Source: Nitrospirota bacterium
GTDB taxonomy: Bacteria > Nitrospirota > Thermodesulfovibrionia > Thermodesulfovibrionales > Magnetobacteriaceae
NCBI GenBank assembly: GCA_015233895.1
Contig: JADFXG010000004.1
Coordinates: forward strand, 104,013-168,012
Length of the DNA stretch: 64,000 bases
Direction of reading: 5' to 3'
Shown here: positions 15,702 to 26,349 of the stretch, piece by piece
Layout of the letters: every line of letters begins with the position of its first letter
Position numbering within the stretch: position 1 is the first letter of the stretch
The notes under the pieces: model-generated
The model's input: the letters and a program-made list of their open reading frames with translations, nothing else
Database searches by the model: none
What the model was told of the DNA's origin: nothing
Made by a program: the position numbers and the translations under genes

Positions 15702-17348
15702 TTGGCTTATCTGGTTTTAGCAAGAAAATGGAGACCACAAACCTTTGAGGATTTAACAGGACAGGAGACTGTCACTAAGATTCTGAAAAATGCACTTGCC
15801 GAAAAAAGGGTTGCCCATGCGTATCTGTTTTCAGGCCCTCGGGGGGTAGGGAAAACCACAGCCGCTCGGATTTTTGCTAAAGCGCTGAATTGCGCGCAAG
15901 GCCCAACTTCAACCCCATGCCTCACCTGCCCACAGTGCAAATCCATTGTGGAGGGCTCTTGTCTTGACGTTATCGAAATAGACGGAGCATCCAACAACGG
16001 CGTTGATGAGGCAAGGGAAATCAGAGAAAAAGTAAAGTACTCTCCCTCATCCGGCAGATACAAGGTGTATATCATTGATGAGGTGCATATGCTCTCTGTG
16101 GCAGCTTTTAATGCGCTTCTTAAAACCCTTGAAGAGCCTCCTCCGCATGCTGTTTTTATCATGGCTACAACATCTCCCCTTAAGGTTATACCGACTGTCC
16201 TGTCCCGCTGCCAACACTTACAGTTTAAACGAATTCCGGCTGAGAAAATCATAGGGAGAATCACTCATATAACCAACTCCGAGGGTTTCAGCATAACCTC
16301 TGAGGCAGCGGCAACATTAGCAAAGGCTGCTGACGGCAGCATGAGAGACGCTCTGACTCTCCTTGACCAAATCGTGTCCATATCTCCTGAAATCACCGCA
16401 TCCAGCGTTAACACTCTCCTTGGACTTGTTGACCAAAAAGTCGTAAAAGACATGTTTCAGTGTATATTTACTGGTAACAGAAAGACAATTCTTCAATCCA
16501 TAGACTACCTTTACGAAAACGGCTACGACTTGAAGACGTTTCTCAAAGATCTGATTGATTACACCAGAGATGTGCTGGTTTCGCTTTACACAAAACCGGA
16601 GGATAACCCTCACCGCAAACTTTGTTCGGAGGAATCGGCAGTGGTGCTTCTCAGTGAACTCGTTAAAGCCGATGGTTTATTAAAGACTGCCTTTTCCACG
16701 CGCATTGTGCTTGAGATGGTTTTAATAAAGGTTAGTTTTCTTTCCAGCCTCAGACCAATTGCAGGGTTGATAGAAGAGTTTAAATCTATAAGCGGTAAAA
16801 CTACAGTTGCGCCATCTGCCATATCTCCTCAAAGAGAAATGCCCGACAGTGTCCCTGTTGAAATCGCAAAACCTGAAACCAAAGTTGAAAAGATGCTTGA
16901 TAGCAGCGTTCAACCCAAAGCTGAAAACGCTAAGACGGCTCCAGAGGCCGATGAACCACCTATAGAAATTTTTAAAAGTCCTCCCCAGACATCATTAAGC
17001 CCGTGGGAAAAACTGCTTGATATTATAAGTGATGAAAACCCTCCGCTGTGGTCAAAGCTGAAAGAGGCAAAAGTGGAGGTGTCTGAGGGCACTGTGACGC
17101 TCACCTACAGTACCACCGGTTGGAGGCTGTATAAGGAGTCGCTTTTAGAACAGGCCGGATATGTGGAGGGGATCTTAGAGAAATTAACCGGCGCTAAACA
17201 CAAATTGATATTTAAGGAAAACACAAAAGCAGTTAAACCCAAGGCTGACTTAAAGAAGGTTGCGCTCTCAGACCCTAAAGTGAAAGAGGCAATGGATCTC
17301 TTTGATGCAGCCTTTGTAAATGTAGAACCATTAAATAAAGATAAGTAA
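15702..17348 (+). CDS. dnaX: DNA polymerase III subunits gamma/tau
   Basis: A 548-residue clamp-loader ATPase. The N-terminus YLVLARKWRPQTFEDLTGQE is diagnostic. Walker A GPRGVGKTTAAR lies near residues 44-55, the zinc-binding cysteines in CAQGPTSTPCLTCPQC near 64-79, Walker B IIDEVHM near 126, and the sensor region ATTSPLKVIPTVLSRCQ near 157. The region after about 365 is low-complexity (Pro, Glu, Lys), followed by a C-terminal tau-like domain (PLWSKLKEAKVEVSEGTV). The start is TTG at 15702 with GGAG about eight bases upstream. Whether a short gamma form is made by frameshifting cannot be told. Confidence 0.97.
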   Translation: MAYLVLARKWRPQTFEDLTGQETVTKILKNALAEKRVAHAYLFSGPRGVGKTTAARIFAKALNCAQGPTSTPCLTCPQCKSIVEGSCLDVIEIDGASNNGVDEAREIREKVKYSPSSGRYKVYIIDEVHMLSVAAFNALLKTLEEPPPHAVFIMATTSPLKVIPTVLSRCQHLQFKRIPAEKIIGRITHITNSEGFSITSEAAATLAKAADGSMRDALTLLDQIVSISPEITASSVNTLLGLVDQKVVKDMFQCIFTGNRKTILQSIDYLYENGYDLKTFLKDLIDYTRDVLVSLYTKPEDNPHRKLCSEESAVVLLSELVKADGLLKTAFSTRIVLEMVLIKVSFLSSLRPIAGLIEEFKSISGKTTVAPSAISPQREMPDSVPVEIAKPETKVEKMLDSSVQPKAENAKTAPEADEPPIEIFKSPPQTSLSPWEKLLDIISDENPPLWSKLKEAKVEVSEGTVTLTYSTTGWRLYKESLLEQAGYVEGILEKLTGAKHKLIFKENTKAVKPKADLKKVALSDPKVKEAMDLFDAAFVNVEPLNKDK

Positions 17349-17374
17349 AATAAAAAAAACGTATGGAGGAAATA

Positions 17375-17716
17375 ATGTCCAAAAAAATGCTTGGCAATAT
17401 AATGAGAGAGGCGCAGAAGCTACAGGAAAAGATGGTGAAAATGCAGGAGGAGGCCAGCCAAAAAACTGCAGAGGCCAGTGCCGGAGGCGGCATGGTCACT
17501 GCTGTTGCAAGCGGAGCAGGCGCCATAGTGTCAGTCACAATTGACAAAGAGGTGGTTAACCCTGATGATCTTGAGATGCTTCAGGACTTAGTCGTAGCAG
17601 CATGTAATGAGGCGTTAAAGAGAGCGCACGAACTGGTTCAGGATGATCTGTCAAAGGTAACGGGAGGACTTCAACTGCCCGGAATGGGGGATATTGCCGG
17701 TTTGTTTGGCAAGTAG
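17375..17716 (+). CDS. ebfC: YbaB/EbfC-family nucleoid-associated protein
   Basis: 113 residues from ATG 17375, which has GGAGGA five bases upstream; the earlier ATG at 17363 overlaps that ribosome site and is rejected. The central GGGMVTAVASGAGAIVSVTI, followed by DKEVVNPDDLEMLQDLVVAA, is the family signature, and the tail GGLQLPGMGDIAGLFGK is also typical. The dimer binds DNA like tweezers. It sits between dnaX and recR, the usual order. Confidence 0.95.
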   Translation: MSKKMLGNIMREAQKLQEKMVKMQEEASQKTAEASAGGGMVTAVASGAGAIVSVTIDKEVVNPDDLEMLQDLVVAACNEALKRAHELVQDDLSKVTGGLQLPGMGDIAGLFGK

Positions 17717-17726
17717 CATATCAAGC

Positions 17727-18320
17727 ATGTCACACGGAATAATTGAAACGCTGGTTAGCGAGCTTATGCGGCTGCCGACAATAGGCAGAAAAACGGCACA
17801 GCGCCTTGCCTTCTACATACTGTCAATGCCGGAGGATGAGGCAAAATCCATCGCGAGGGCAATTTTGGATGTTAAGGAAAAGGCGCGTCTTTGCAATGTT
17901 TGTTTTAATATCTCAGAGGAGGAGACCTGTCAGCTTTGTAAAGACAACTCACGTGACAGCGGTAAAATATGTGTGGTAGAAGAGCCCGGTAACGTCTCGG
18001 TTATAGAGAAAACCGGCCTTTTTAACGGCCGTTACCACGTGCTCCACGGCAGCCTGTCGCCAATAGACGGCATAACTCCCGAAAAACTTAAACTTGAGGC
18101 TCTCTCAGACAGAGTGAAAACGGGCACAGTGTCAGAGGTCATCCTTGCCACAAACCCTAACACCAAAGGGGAAATGACTGCCCAGTACATCGCCAACCTC
18201 CTAAGACCATATAAAATAGTAGTAACAAGAATTGCCTACGGCCTTCCCATGGGTGGAGACATAGAGTTTGCTGATGAGGTAACTATGGGAAAATCCTTTC
18301 AAGGCCGCAATGTGATTTAA
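17727..18320 (+). CDS. recR: Recombination mediator RecR
   Basis: 197 residues. Helix-hairpin-helix MRLPTIGRKTAQRLAFYIL at the N-terminus, then a C4 zinc finger (CNVCFNISEEETCQLC) near residues 57-72, and a TOPRIM domain (ICVVEEPGNVSVIEKTGLF; ILATNPNTKGEMTAQYIA) followed by RIAYGLPMGGDIEFADEVT. RecR works with RecF and RecO to load RecA at gaps. I prefer ATG 17727 over the TTG at 17694, which lies inside ebfC; the chosen start is ten bases past the ebfC stop. Confidence 0.97.
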   Translation: MSHGIIETLVSELMRLPTIGRKTAQRLAFYILSMPEDEAKSIARAILDVKEKARLCNVCFNISEEETCQLCKDNSRDSGKICVVEEPGNVSVIEKTGLFNGRYHVLHGSLSPIDGITPEKLKLEALSDRVKTGTVSEVILATNPNTKGEMTAQYIANLLRPYKIVVTRIAYGLPMGGDIEFADEVTMGKSFQGRNVI

Positions 18321-18385
18321 ACAATGTCTTTTCCTCAAATCCCTGTGTTATCATAATGTAATGGTCGCCGTGAAGGAGAGACAAA

Positions 18386-19270
18386 GTGCATCAAAAGTAT
18401 GACTTAACTCTCAAGAAATTACTAAAAGATATACCGGCTAAGTTTCTTAAAATTCTAACCGGATATGAGACCGGGAAGTTTCTTGACATTCAATTGCCAA
18501 ACATTCAGTATTGGCTACCGGATTTAATTATTGAGCTGCCTGACTGCAGCATTTTGCATATAGAGATTCAAAGCGCCTCAGATGGCACGATGTTAATGCG
18601 GATGTATCTGTATTCGGCTCTTATTTTTAGCCAGTATGGGAGAATGCCGAGACAAATTGTTTTGTACGTAGGTAATAAACCCCACAAAATGAAAAATGAG
18701 ATAGGTACATATTCATACGAGATAAAGGATATCCGTGACATAAACTGTTCTGAACTGCTACAGAGTGATAAACCTGAGGATACGGTGTTAGCGCTTCTGT
18801 GTAACTCAGACAATATGGATGTTACTATAACCAAAATTTTAGAAAAGTTATCCACATTACCGATAAAAACAATGAATGATTACATAGTAAAATTGTTGAA
18901 CATTGCAGATTTACGGAAATTGGCTGACAAAGTAAAAAAGGAGGTAAAAAATATGCCTATAACTATTGATGTAAGAGAGAGCACGCTTTTTCAGGAAGGG
19001 TTGATTGCGGGAAAACAAGAAGGGCTGATTACTGGAAAACAAGAAGGGCTGATTGCAGGAAAGCAGGAAGGGTTATTTGAGGGCAAGCGGCAAGGGTTAC
19101 TTGAGGGAATTGAGTTAGGACTTGAACTCAAATTTGGCTTGGCCGGACTGGATTTAATGAACATAGTCAGAGCAGTAAATACTCTGGATAAATTAGAGGA
19201 ATTCAAAAATCTTATTAAAACAGCCAGCTCCGTTGAGGCATTGAAGGAGTTTTTGTCTAAAAGTGTATGA
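18386..19270 (+). CDS. Rpn/PDDEXK-family nuclease, second copy
   Basis: A 294-residue paralogue of the protein at 2232-3131. It begins (GTG start, AGGAG upstream) HQKYDLTLKKLLKDIPAKFL and has the nuclease core YWLPDLIIELPDCSILHIEI then QS, giving the D-E-Q triad near residues 52-71. Residues 205-240 contain four copies of GL(I/F)xGKQE encoded by 24-bp units, and IELGLELKFGLAGLDLMN follows exactly as in the paralogue. The stop codon overlaps a possible upstream ATG of the receiver gene, but that gene most likely starts later. Role inferred as in the first copy. Confidence 0.85.
   Translation: MHQKYDLTLKKLLKDIPAKFLKILTGYETGKFLDIQLPNIQYWLPDLIIELPDCSILHIEIQSASDGTMLMRMYLYSALIFSQYGRMPRQIVLYVGNKPHKMKNEIGTYSYEIKDIRDINCSELLQSDKPEDTVLALLCNSDNMDVTITKILEKLSTLPIKTMNDYIVKLLNIADLRKLADKVKKEVKNMPITIDVRESTLFQEGLIAGKQEGLITGKQEGLIAGKQEGLFEGKRQGLLEGIELGLELKFGLAGLDLMNIVRAVNTLDKLEEFKNLIKTASSVEALKEFLSKSV
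18997..19092 (+). repeat. In-frame 24-bp tandem repeat in second Rpn gene
   Basis: Four to five degenerate 24-bp units of the type GAAGGGCTGATTGCAGGAAA+ACAA encode GLIAGKQE/GLITGKQE/GLFEGKRQ. The units are more diverged than those at 2384-2479, and encode Gln where the first gene has Arg. Confidence 0.8.
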
Positions 19271-19317
19271 GAAATCTAATAAACATCCGTACAACACCAT
19301 ACGCAAAGGAGGGTATT

Positions 19318-19719
19318 ATGCGAATACTAATAGCAGAAGACGACTTTGCAAGCCGTACAATGTTACAGCGATTTTTGGAGGACTATGGTGATGTGGACGT
19401 TACTGTAAATGGTGAAGAGGCTGTGGATGTTTTTAATCTTGCCATAGATGATAACGAACCTTATGAGCTTATATGCCTTGATATTGTAATGCCGGAGATG
19501 GATGGGTTAAAAGCATTAAAGGCTATTCGTGATAAGGAAAAGAGCATGGGAATTACATCTGATACAGAGGTTAAAATTGTCATGACCACATCTAAGGATT
19601 CTACTAAAGAAGTGATGGATGCATACTACTGGAGCGGCTGCAACGATTATCTCGTAAAACCAATTGATCTGCAAAAACTGGCCGCATTGCTTGAAAAGTA
19701 CGGCTTTTCTAAAGAGTGA
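19318..19719 (+). CDS. Stand-alone response regulator receiver (CheY-like)
   Basis: 133 residues of receiver domain only. Acidic pocket in ILIAEDD (N-terminal), phosphoacceptor Asp in ELICLDIVMPEMDGLKALKA near residue 57, conserved Thr in KIVMTTSKD and Lys in NDYLVKP. Start ATG 19318 follows AGGAGGG with ideal spacing, so I reject the longer frame from 19267. No output domain, so it should act by protein contact, perhaps as a phosphorelay or chemotaxis target; the large hybrid kinase lies convergently close by. Confidence 0.9.
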   Translation: MRILIAEDDFASRTMLQRFLEDYGDVDVTVNGEEAVDVFNLAIDDNEPYELICLDIVMPEMDGLKALKAIRDKEKSMGITSDTEVKIVMTTSKDSTKEVMDAYYWSGCNDYLVKPIDLQKLAALLEKYGFSKE

Positions 19720-19751
19720 GGAAATATTAATGAATTAATTTTTTTCAATCC

Positions 19752-20378
19752 TTACGAGTTTCTTAAAAAATAATTAATTGCAAACTTGCCTGATGCTTTG
19801 GTAGTAATGGCATCGACAATACCTCCGATAATACCGCCAACTAAAGGGGCTGCTTTAGCGATATTCACAAGACCGCCCCGTCCAAATCTGGTTAGCAAAC
19901 GAAAGCCCACAGCCTGATTAATTTTTGTGATTGTCACTCTGGATATTCCCCTTACAGCGCTCGCCATTTGTGTATTAGTTATAAGTAAGCCTAAATCTTT
20001 CATAATGTTAGCTGAGGCGCTGCCGCACAAACAAAGATATACCAGTGATTTAATTTCATCTGTCCTTATGTCATGGCCCCCCATAGCTGCAACTGCCGCA
20101 ATCATACGGATTTGCAAGTATAAAATAGAAGCCAAATTTGCCGGTATTGCAACAGGCAGCGTTATGATGCCCCCAATGCCTGTAACAAAACCTGAAACTC
20201 CCGCCTTGGCTACTTGTATATTTACAAGCCGCTTTGCTTTTACCTCTGTTGAGCCGCAGCCACTTAAATAATTCCGAGCAAGTTCTTCAGCAGTTTCAAG
20301 CCCAGGCAGCCCATTAACAGAGCGCTCATAGCAATAATCCAGAGTTTTCATTAATATTCCTTCATTTAGTTCAGTCAT
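19752..20378 (-). CDS. EcsC-family membrane-associated protein
   Basis: About 208 residues from ATG 20378 (AAGGAG upstream); the longer frame to 20447 overlaps the kinase gene and is rejected. The glycine-rich middle (GVSGFVTGIGGIITLPVAIP) and the tail with GGIIGGIVDAITT followed by TKASGKFAINYF match the EcsC family, named from the B. subtilis ABC-transporter operon ecsABC but of unknown biochemical role. The two Gly/Ala-rich hydrophobic stretches suggest membrane association. It is directly downstream of the hybrid kinase gene on the same strand, so probably co-transcribed. Confidence 0.75.
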   Translation of the reverse strand: MTELNEGILMKTLDYCYERSVNGLPGLETAEELARNYLSGCGSTEVKAKRLVNIQVAKAGVSGFVTGIGGIITLPVAIPANLASILYLQIRMIAAVAAMGGHDIRTDEIKSLVYLCLCGSASANIMKDLGLLITNTQMASAVRGISRVTITKINQAVGFRLLTRFGRGGLVNIAKAAPLVGGIIGGIVDAITTKASGKFAINYFLRNS

Positions 20379-20418
20379 GCCTCGTTTCTCCTTAGCAAAG
20401 ACGACCGGCTGGCCACCT

Positions 20419-23400
20419 CTACTGAATTGCACCCATGGGTTTTGCAAGATACTTTTCCATATCCACTAAAACCTTCTTCGATTCAAACTGTATATTTTCT
20501 ATAAAAGTATGAATTTTTGCCTCATCTTCAAATTTGCCATTCATTTTTATGAGAGCCGCCTCCATCCTAAATGCTTCACTTTTAAGAGCTGTAGCGCCAA
20601 CATTGGCAGACATTCCCTTAATCAAATGAATCTGCTTTTTTAACCCCTCTAAATTTCTCGCTTCAAACTGAGTTTTAAGAAACTCTATCTGTTGCGGCGC
20701 ATCCTCAACGAAAGCCTCCCACATATCTCTGAGAATAACCTCATCATTATTAACTCTTTTTAGCGTTTTCTTTATGTTTAAAGACATGGCAGAGGTCCTT
20801 TGAGCCGGTAATGTATGTTGTGCCGGAGGAAAATCATCAGGGATGATTTCCGGAATTTCAATGCCTGTCTGCACACCTGCTGTGTATTTGTTAATTAATG
20901 CGTATAAATCATTAGCCTCCATTGGTTTTGAAATATAATCAGTCATGCCGGATTCCAAACATCGCTCACGGTCTCCTCTTAACGCATTGGCTGTCATTGC
21001 AATGATTGGCACATCTCTGTTTATCTCACACTCTTTTGAGCTTCTTATAAGCCTTGTCGCCTCTAAACCATCCATCTCCGGCATCTGAACATCCATGAGA
21101 ATTAAATCAAACCGGATTTTAGCTGTTACATCTGCCACCTCACGTCCATTTCCAACAACTACCGGCATAATCCCGTGCTTTTGCAAAAGTTTGACGGCAA
21201 GTGTTTGGTTTACTATGTTATCCTCAGCTACCAAAATATTAAGAGACCTTCTTGAACTTTGCACCATATGGCGAGTCAGAAGCGGCGCCAGAGGGTTATC
21301 CCAATTCTCGGTTAGCAAAGAGAGTATTTCCATTAAGTCAGATTTATAAATTGGTTTAACCATAAACCCAGAAATGCCAAGAGCCCGACACTGTGCATCA
21401 TCTCCTTTTAACCCGGCAGATACAAGCAAAATTATTTTAACCTGCGATATTTTTTTCAAAGCTCTCACAGTTTTAGAAAATGTAAAGCCGTCCATGTCTG
21501 CCAGTTCGAAATCTAACACTACGATGTCATACTCCACAGGTGAAAAGTTAAGCTTACCAATTGCCTCATAACCGTTTGAAGCAGTGTCAACATAAAGACC
21601 CTCGCTGCGTATCATTTCGGCTGTCTTTTTGCTTAAAGCAGTATTGCTGTCAACTACAAGTATGCGCTTTGTGTTGAATTCGATCTTTTCCACTTTTGGG
21701 GTGTCTGACTCAGATTTTGATAACACCGTAAATTTGGAAGTGAAACAGAAAGTACTGCCCTTGCCAGGTTCGCTTTCCACCCATATATCGCCGCCAAGCA
21801 TTGCCACCACTTTTTTCACTATCGCAAGCCCCAGCCCTGTACCTTCATATTTTTTAGTTGAGAAACTCTCCACCCGGGTAAAACTGTCAAAAATTCCGTC
21901 TAAGTTTCCTGCCGGAATTCCTATTCCGGTATCAGATATTGAAAAAAATACCATCTGAGTTTCTTCGTTAGAAGGCATGTCTGTATTTAAGACTTTATGA
22001 GCTAAATTCACTTTCAACTCTATTTCACCTTGCTCTGTAAACTTCACTGAGTTGCCAATCAGATTAACCAGCACCTGCCGCAACCTTCCGGCATCTCCTT
22101 TTAGTGCAGTTTGCACATCTGGTGAGATTTCAACACTAAGACTTACCCCTTTGTTTCTTGCAGTAATTGCAAGGGGTTCAACTGCGGTTTTTATAGTGTT
22201 AAGCAAATCAAAATCTGTTTCCTGTTTTTCCATTTTACCGGCTTCTATCTTGGAGAAATCCAGTACGTCGTTTATAAGATTAAGCAGGTGGTTTGACGAG
22301 TCCTTAACTATGTTGAGATACTCTCTTTGCTCGCTGTCAAGGAGAGTATCCAGTGCAAGGTTAGTCATTCCGATTATGCCGTTCATAGGAGTGCGAAACT
22401 CATGGCTCATGCTGGCTAAAAATGTGCTTTTTGCCCGATTTGCCGCCTCTGCCGCCTCTTTCGCTTTGAGTAACTCCACCTCGGTGTCCACATGTTCTGA
22501 TATCTCATTTAGCAAAAGTGCGGTATATTCGCTAAGTTTGTGAGTTCTTTTCTCCACCTCTCGTTCTAACTCTTCAGTTTTACTCTTAATTCCTTTTTCA
22601 CACTGCTTGCGTCTTTTTATATCTGTCAACATCATCGCATTGAATACACCCAAAAAAGATAAAACAATTATTATCAGAAATACATATAAAATATCTTTGA
22701 AAACATCTTTGTTAACCGATGAAAGATCCACAAGTAAATGTATATGCCAATTACTCTCCTTACTTTTTGATTCCTCCATAATATATTCAACATCGGAATA
22801 TTTATCATTTGTGGAACTCTTTTGGCGGAGTGTCACTATATGTAAATCATTTTTCTCGATTGATTTCACTATTGGAAGCGGCGGTAATGGATTTGCACCG
22901 TATTGCTTGCTGTCTTTAATTTTTTGTAAAATCTGGTCTGACAATTTATAAATACTGTGGAACAGGTATTCTTTTTCATTTGAGGTAAAAACAACATCAT
23001 TATTATCCACAAGCAGCAATATTCCTTTGACTTCATGCGTTTGCGGCTCAAAAAATTTCAAATCAAATTTGATCACAGCCACTCCAACTATATCTTTACC
23101 ATCAGTGACAGGATATGCAGAAAAATACCCAAGTTTATTTGTAACAACGCCAAGGGCAATAAATGCGTTTGCTTTCCCTTTAATTGCACTCTGAAAATAT
23201 TCCCTGAAAATATAATTTTTACCAATAAAACTTTCAGCAGATTTGAAGTTGCTTGATGACAGCGTAAGTCCGTCTTTGTTGATTATATAGGTTACAGCAC
23301 CGTTAACAGAGGAATTAAACACCGACAGGTATTCATTCAGTTTATTGATTTCAGTTGGATGCTTACAAAACTCTATGACTGAAGGATTTTCAGACAGGAT

Positions 23401-23619
23401 TCGCGTTTGTGTAGAGTAGTTATTTATTTTGTCTGACAAGTAGAATTCGTATATGTGTAATTGTTCCAACGCTCCTTCGTGAAGCTCTTGCATTGTAACG
23501 TTTTTTGCCAAAACGGCAGTGATTACCAGCGCAATCAGGCTAATTATTATATAAAAGATTAGAATAAGAGGGTGTTTTTTAAACATTTCATCTTTTACAT
23601 TTTTTATATATGCCTTCAT
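20419..23619 (-). CDS. Hybrid sensor histidine kinase with Cache sensor, two receivers and HPt
   Basis: 1066 residues. Membrane segments near 18-38 and 310-332 enclose a Cache-type extracytoplasmic sensor ([40 protein letters not shown]). Then a coiled coil and HisKA with the phosphorylated His in [17 protein letters not shown] near residue 406. The HATPase has [18 protein letters not shown] and GTGLGLAIV. Receiver 1 (near 655-775) keeps its Asp in [13 protein letters not shown]; receiver 2 (near 795-915) has [18 protein letters not shown]. The C-terminal HPt His is in [14 protein letters not shown] near 995. This is a complete BarA/ArcB-like internal phosphorelay. Output partner unknown; the lone receiver at 19318 is a candidate. 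Confidence 0.95.
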   Translation of the reverse strand: MKAYIKNVKDEMFKKHPLILIFYIIISLIALVITAVLAKNVTMQELHEGALEQLHIYEFYLSDKINNYSTQTRILSENPSVIEFCKHPTEINKLNEYLSVFNSSVNGAVTYIINKDGLTLSSSNFKSAESFIGKNYIFREYFQSAIKGKANAFIALGVVTNKLGYFSAYPVTDGKDIVGVAVIKFDLKFFEPQTHEVKGILLLVDNNDVVFTSNEKEYLFHSIYKLSDQILQKIKDSKQYGANPLPPLPIVKSIEKNDLHIVTLRQKSSTNDKYSDVEYIMEESKSKESNWHIHLLVDLSSVNKDVFKDILYVFLIIIVLSFLGVFNAMMLTDIKRRKQCEKGIKSKTEELEREVEKRTHKLSEYTALLLNEISEHVDTEVELLKAKEAAEAANRAKSTFLASMSHEFRTPMNGIIGMTNLALDTLLDSEQREYLNIVKDSSNHLLNLINDVLDFSKIEAGKMEKQETDFDLLNTIKTAVEPLAITARNKGVSLSVEISPDVQTALKGDAGRLRQVLVNLIGNSVKFTEQGEIELKVNLAHKVLNTDMPSNEETQMVFFSISDTGIGIPAGNLDGIFDSFTRVESFSTKKYEGTGLGLAIVKKVVAMLGGDIWVESEPGKGSTFCFTSKFTVLSKSESDTPKVEKIEFNTKRILVVDSNTALSKKTAEMIRSEGLYVDTASNGYEAIGKLNFSPVEYDIVVLDFELADMDGFTFSKTVRALKKISQVKIILLVSAGLKGDDAQCRALGISGFMVKPIYKSDLMEILSLLTENWDNPLAPLLTRHMVQSSRRSLNILVAEDNIVNQTLAVKLLQKHGIMPVVVGNGREVADVTAKIRFDLILMDVQMPEMDGLEATRLIRSSKECEINRDVPIIAMTANALRGDRERCLESGMTDYISKPMEANDLYALINKYTAGVQTGIEIPEIIPDDFPPAQHTLPAQRTSAMSLNIKKTLKRVNNDEVILRDMWEAFVEDAPQQIEFLKTQFEARNLEGLKKQIHLIKGMSANVGATALKSEAFRMEAALIKMNGKFEDEAKIHTFIENIQFESKKVLVDMEKYLAKPMGAIQ

Positions 23620-23949
<330 letters not shown>

Positions 23950-25374
23950 ATGGCAAACATCTTACTGATACAACCTCCACTTTACAAGAATGAATACTGC
24001 AGCAGAGGCTCCGAACACACATTGAGCCTTTTACCACCGTTAGGACTTGCTTATATTGCAGCTGTTTTATTAAAAAATGGACATAAGTGCGAAATCGTTG
24101 ATGGAATTGCCACGCAGATTTCTTTAGACGATCTGTGTAAAAAAGCCCTCTCTTATGACATAGTGGGGATAACATCAGTGAGTACTTATGCTTTGCGCGT
24201 TAAGCAGATTATACAAATGCTCAAAAATAAGTCAGAGTCCATTCCAATTATTGTCGGAGGGCCGCACGCAAATGTACTCCCTGAGTCAGTATTAAATCAT
24301 GGTGCAGACTATGTCGTACTTGGTGAAGGTGAATTCACTATGCTTGAGTTGGTTTCTGCTCTGGAAAATAACAAAGATGTCGAACAGGTAAACAATATAG
24401 CATTTTTAAAGGATGGCAAAATCTTTAAGACACAAAGACAGTCTGCAATCATAGATATGGATAGTATTCCCCTGCCAGCAAGAGACCTCTTACCAATGCA
24501 CCTATATAAATGCAGTGGTGCAAGATCTAAAAAGCAGCCATCTCATTCAGTTTTTACCTCCAGGGGCTGTCCCGGCACCTGTACTTTTTGTAACAAAAAG
24601 TTATTCGGTACTAATATCCGGTATTTTAGTGTAGAAAGGATAGTTGAGGAGTTTTTCCTTCTTAGGGACAAGTATAAAGCAAAGGACATTGCTATCTGGG
24701 ATGATAATTTTCTAAGTAACCATAGCACCGTTCACGCAGTATGTGATGAGCTAACCAGAAGGAATTTTAATACAACATGGTCTGCTGAGGCCAGGATTGA
24801 TACGGTCAATAAAGAGCTTCTTACACATATGAAAGCAGCCGGTTGTGACTTTATAGCTTACGGCATTGAATCGGGCAGCCAAAAAGTTCTTGACAATATG
24901 AATAAAAAAATAACCTTGGATCTGGTGAGAAACGTAATCAGGGACACTCAGAAGGTCGGGATTCCAATTCGCGGCTATCTTATGATGGGGTTACCCAATG
25001 AAACGGTTGAGGATATAGAGGCAACAATAAGATTTGCGATAGAGTTAAATATAGATGTGGCGTCATTTACATTATTTGTACCGCTACCTGGCACAGTGGA
25101 GTATATAAGGGCTCAGAAATCAGGGCAATTTGACCCTGATTATTATCTGAAAAAGGTTTACCCGGAGTTTAACTTTCCTGATGAGGCTATTTATATCCCT
25201 GAGGGAATGACGTCGGAGCAGCTTTTGAAATTACATCGCAACGCTTATAACCGTTACTACCTTCGCCCCAGAATCGTTTTAAAAAACCTGTTGTCCATAA
25301 GAAGCGCTTCTGATGTTACAAGATACGTTGAAGGCGGTTTAAATATCATCAAAAATACCTTAAGCAAGTTCTAA
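23950..25374 (+). CDS. B12-binding radical SAM protein (BchE/P-methylase-like class)
   Basis: 474 residues from ATG 23950 (AAGGGG upstream; the 60 bases of extra frame before it do not look coding). Residues 1-140 are a cobalamin-binding-like Rossmann domain (ANILLIQPP, PLGLAYIAAVLLKNGH, IVGGPHANVLPE, YVVLGEGEFTMLELV). The radical SAM motif CPGTCTFC lies near residues 205-212, followed by WDDNFL and YGIESGSQKVLDNMNKK. Class B enzymes of this type methylate or rearrange unactivated carbons. It leads a glycan cluster and abuts the GT2 gene with no gap, so a role in modifying a sugar or lipid is a reasonable inference. Confidence 0.88.
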   Translation: MANILLIQPPLYKNEYCSRGSEHTLSLLPPLGLAYIAAVLLKNGHKCEIVDGIATQISLDDLCKKALSYDIVGITSVSTYALRVKQIIQMLKNKSESIPIIVGGPHANVLPESVLNHGADYVVLGEGEFTMLELVSALENNKDVEQVNNIAFLKDGKIFKTQRQSAIIDMDSIPLPARDLLPMHLYKCSGARSKKQPSHSVFTSRGCPGTCTFCNKKLFGTNIRYFSVERIVEEFFLLRDKYKAKDIAIWDDNFLSNHSTVHAVCDELTRRNFNTTWSAEARIDTVNKELLTHMKAAGCDFIAYGIESGSQKVLDNMNKKITLDLVRNVIRDTQKVGIPIRGYLMMGLPNETVEDIEATIRFAIELNIDVASFTLFVPLPGTVEYIRAQKSGQFDPDYYLKKVYPEFNFPDEAIYIPEGMTSEQLLKLHRNAYNRYYLRPRIVLKNLLSIRSASDVTRYVEGGLNIIKNTLSKF

Positions 25375-26349
25375 ATGAGTATTGGCAATAAAATGGTTAT
25401 AGTGATTCCTGTATTTAATGATTGGGATAATGTAAGCTTGTTACTGCCTCTTATCAGTTCAGCTCTTAAAGAAGCCAATGACGCCGAAAATTGCGAGATT
25501 TTGCTGGTCGATGACGCCTCCACTATCTCTTTTAAGAGTGGCTTTTCTGTTAATGAATTCGCACACATAAAGAGTATAAAAATACTAAGATTAAAAAGAA
25601 ATATAGGCCACCAAAAGGCCATTGCAATGGGTCTTTTTTATATACATCGTAATTTAGCTCCCAAAGCTGTATTGATAATGGATGGTGACGGCGAGGATAA
25701 TCCTTCTGATCTACATAAATTAATAAACACTTGTGTTGAGAACAATTATGAAAAGATAGTCTTTGCTTTTAGGAATAAGAGATCAGAGGGGTATCTTTTT
25801 AGGATTTTTTATTTGTTTTATAAAATGATTTTCAGGCTCCTGACTGGTGTTAGTATTCGGATTGGTAATTTTAGCATTATTCCGGGCCAATTATTAGGAC
25901 AGGTTATTACCCTTTCGGATATATGGCGGCATTACGCATCGGGAATTATGAAATCAAAGATAAACCGCATAGAAATTGCTGTTGACAGAGCAAAAAGGTT
26001 ATGCGGTGAATCAAAGATGAATTTTACTGCTCTTATAATGCATGGTATAAGTGCTATTTCCGTTTATGGAGGTGTAGTGGGAATAAGGTTGTTGTTATTT
26101 TCTTTATTGGTAGCAATGACTTGTTCTGTTTTAATTTTTGTTACTGTTTTTATTCGGTTCTTTACAACATTAGCTATTCCAGGCTGGGCAACAAACGTGG
26201 TAATGACATTATTTGTCATCATTTTACAAACTATGCTCTTTATCTTATTTTTTATCTTTGTAATCTTCCAAAACATAGACTATAACCTCTCCTTTACGAT
26301 TGAGAAAGAGTATGACTATCTTGTCGATAAAGTGACTGATGTGACATGA
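25375..26349 (+). CDS. Family 2 glycosyltransferase with two C-terminal membrane helices
   Basis: 324 residues. GT-A fold with MVIVIPVFNDWDNVSLLLPL, ILLVDDAS and LIMDGDGEDNPSDL (DxD-type site); the C-terminus has two strongly hydrophobic segments (near 225-260 and 275-305). This is the ArnC/GtrB/DPM1-like layout, in which a sugar is passed from a nucleotide to polyprenyl phosphate at the inner membrane. ATG follows the preceding stop directly and the 3' end overlaps the methyltransferase gene by four bases (ATGA). Confidence 0.9.
   Translation: MSIGNKMVIVIPVFNDWDNVSLLLPLISSALKEANDAENCEILLVDDASTISFKSGFSVNEFAHIKSIKILRLKRNIGHQKAIAMGLFYIHRNLAPKAVLIMDGDGEDNPSDLHKLINTCVENNYEKIVFAFRNKRSEGYLFRIFYLFYKMIFRLLTGVSIRIGNFSIIPGQLLGQVITLSDIWRHYASGIMKSKINRIEIAVDRAKRLCGESKMNFTALIMHGISAISVYGGVVGIRLLLFSLLVAMTCSVLIFVTVFIRFFTTLAIPGWATNVVMTLFVIILQTMLFILFFIFVIFQNIDYNLSFTIEKEYDYLVDKVTDVT

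Noticed and set aside
17694..17726. Longer recR start at TTG 17694
   Set aside because: It is inside ebfC and adds 11 residues not found in RecR; ATG 17727 matches the family.
19267..19317. Longer start of the receiver gene
   Set aside because: The AGGAGGG ribosome site just before ATG 19318 and the family N-terminus place the start there.
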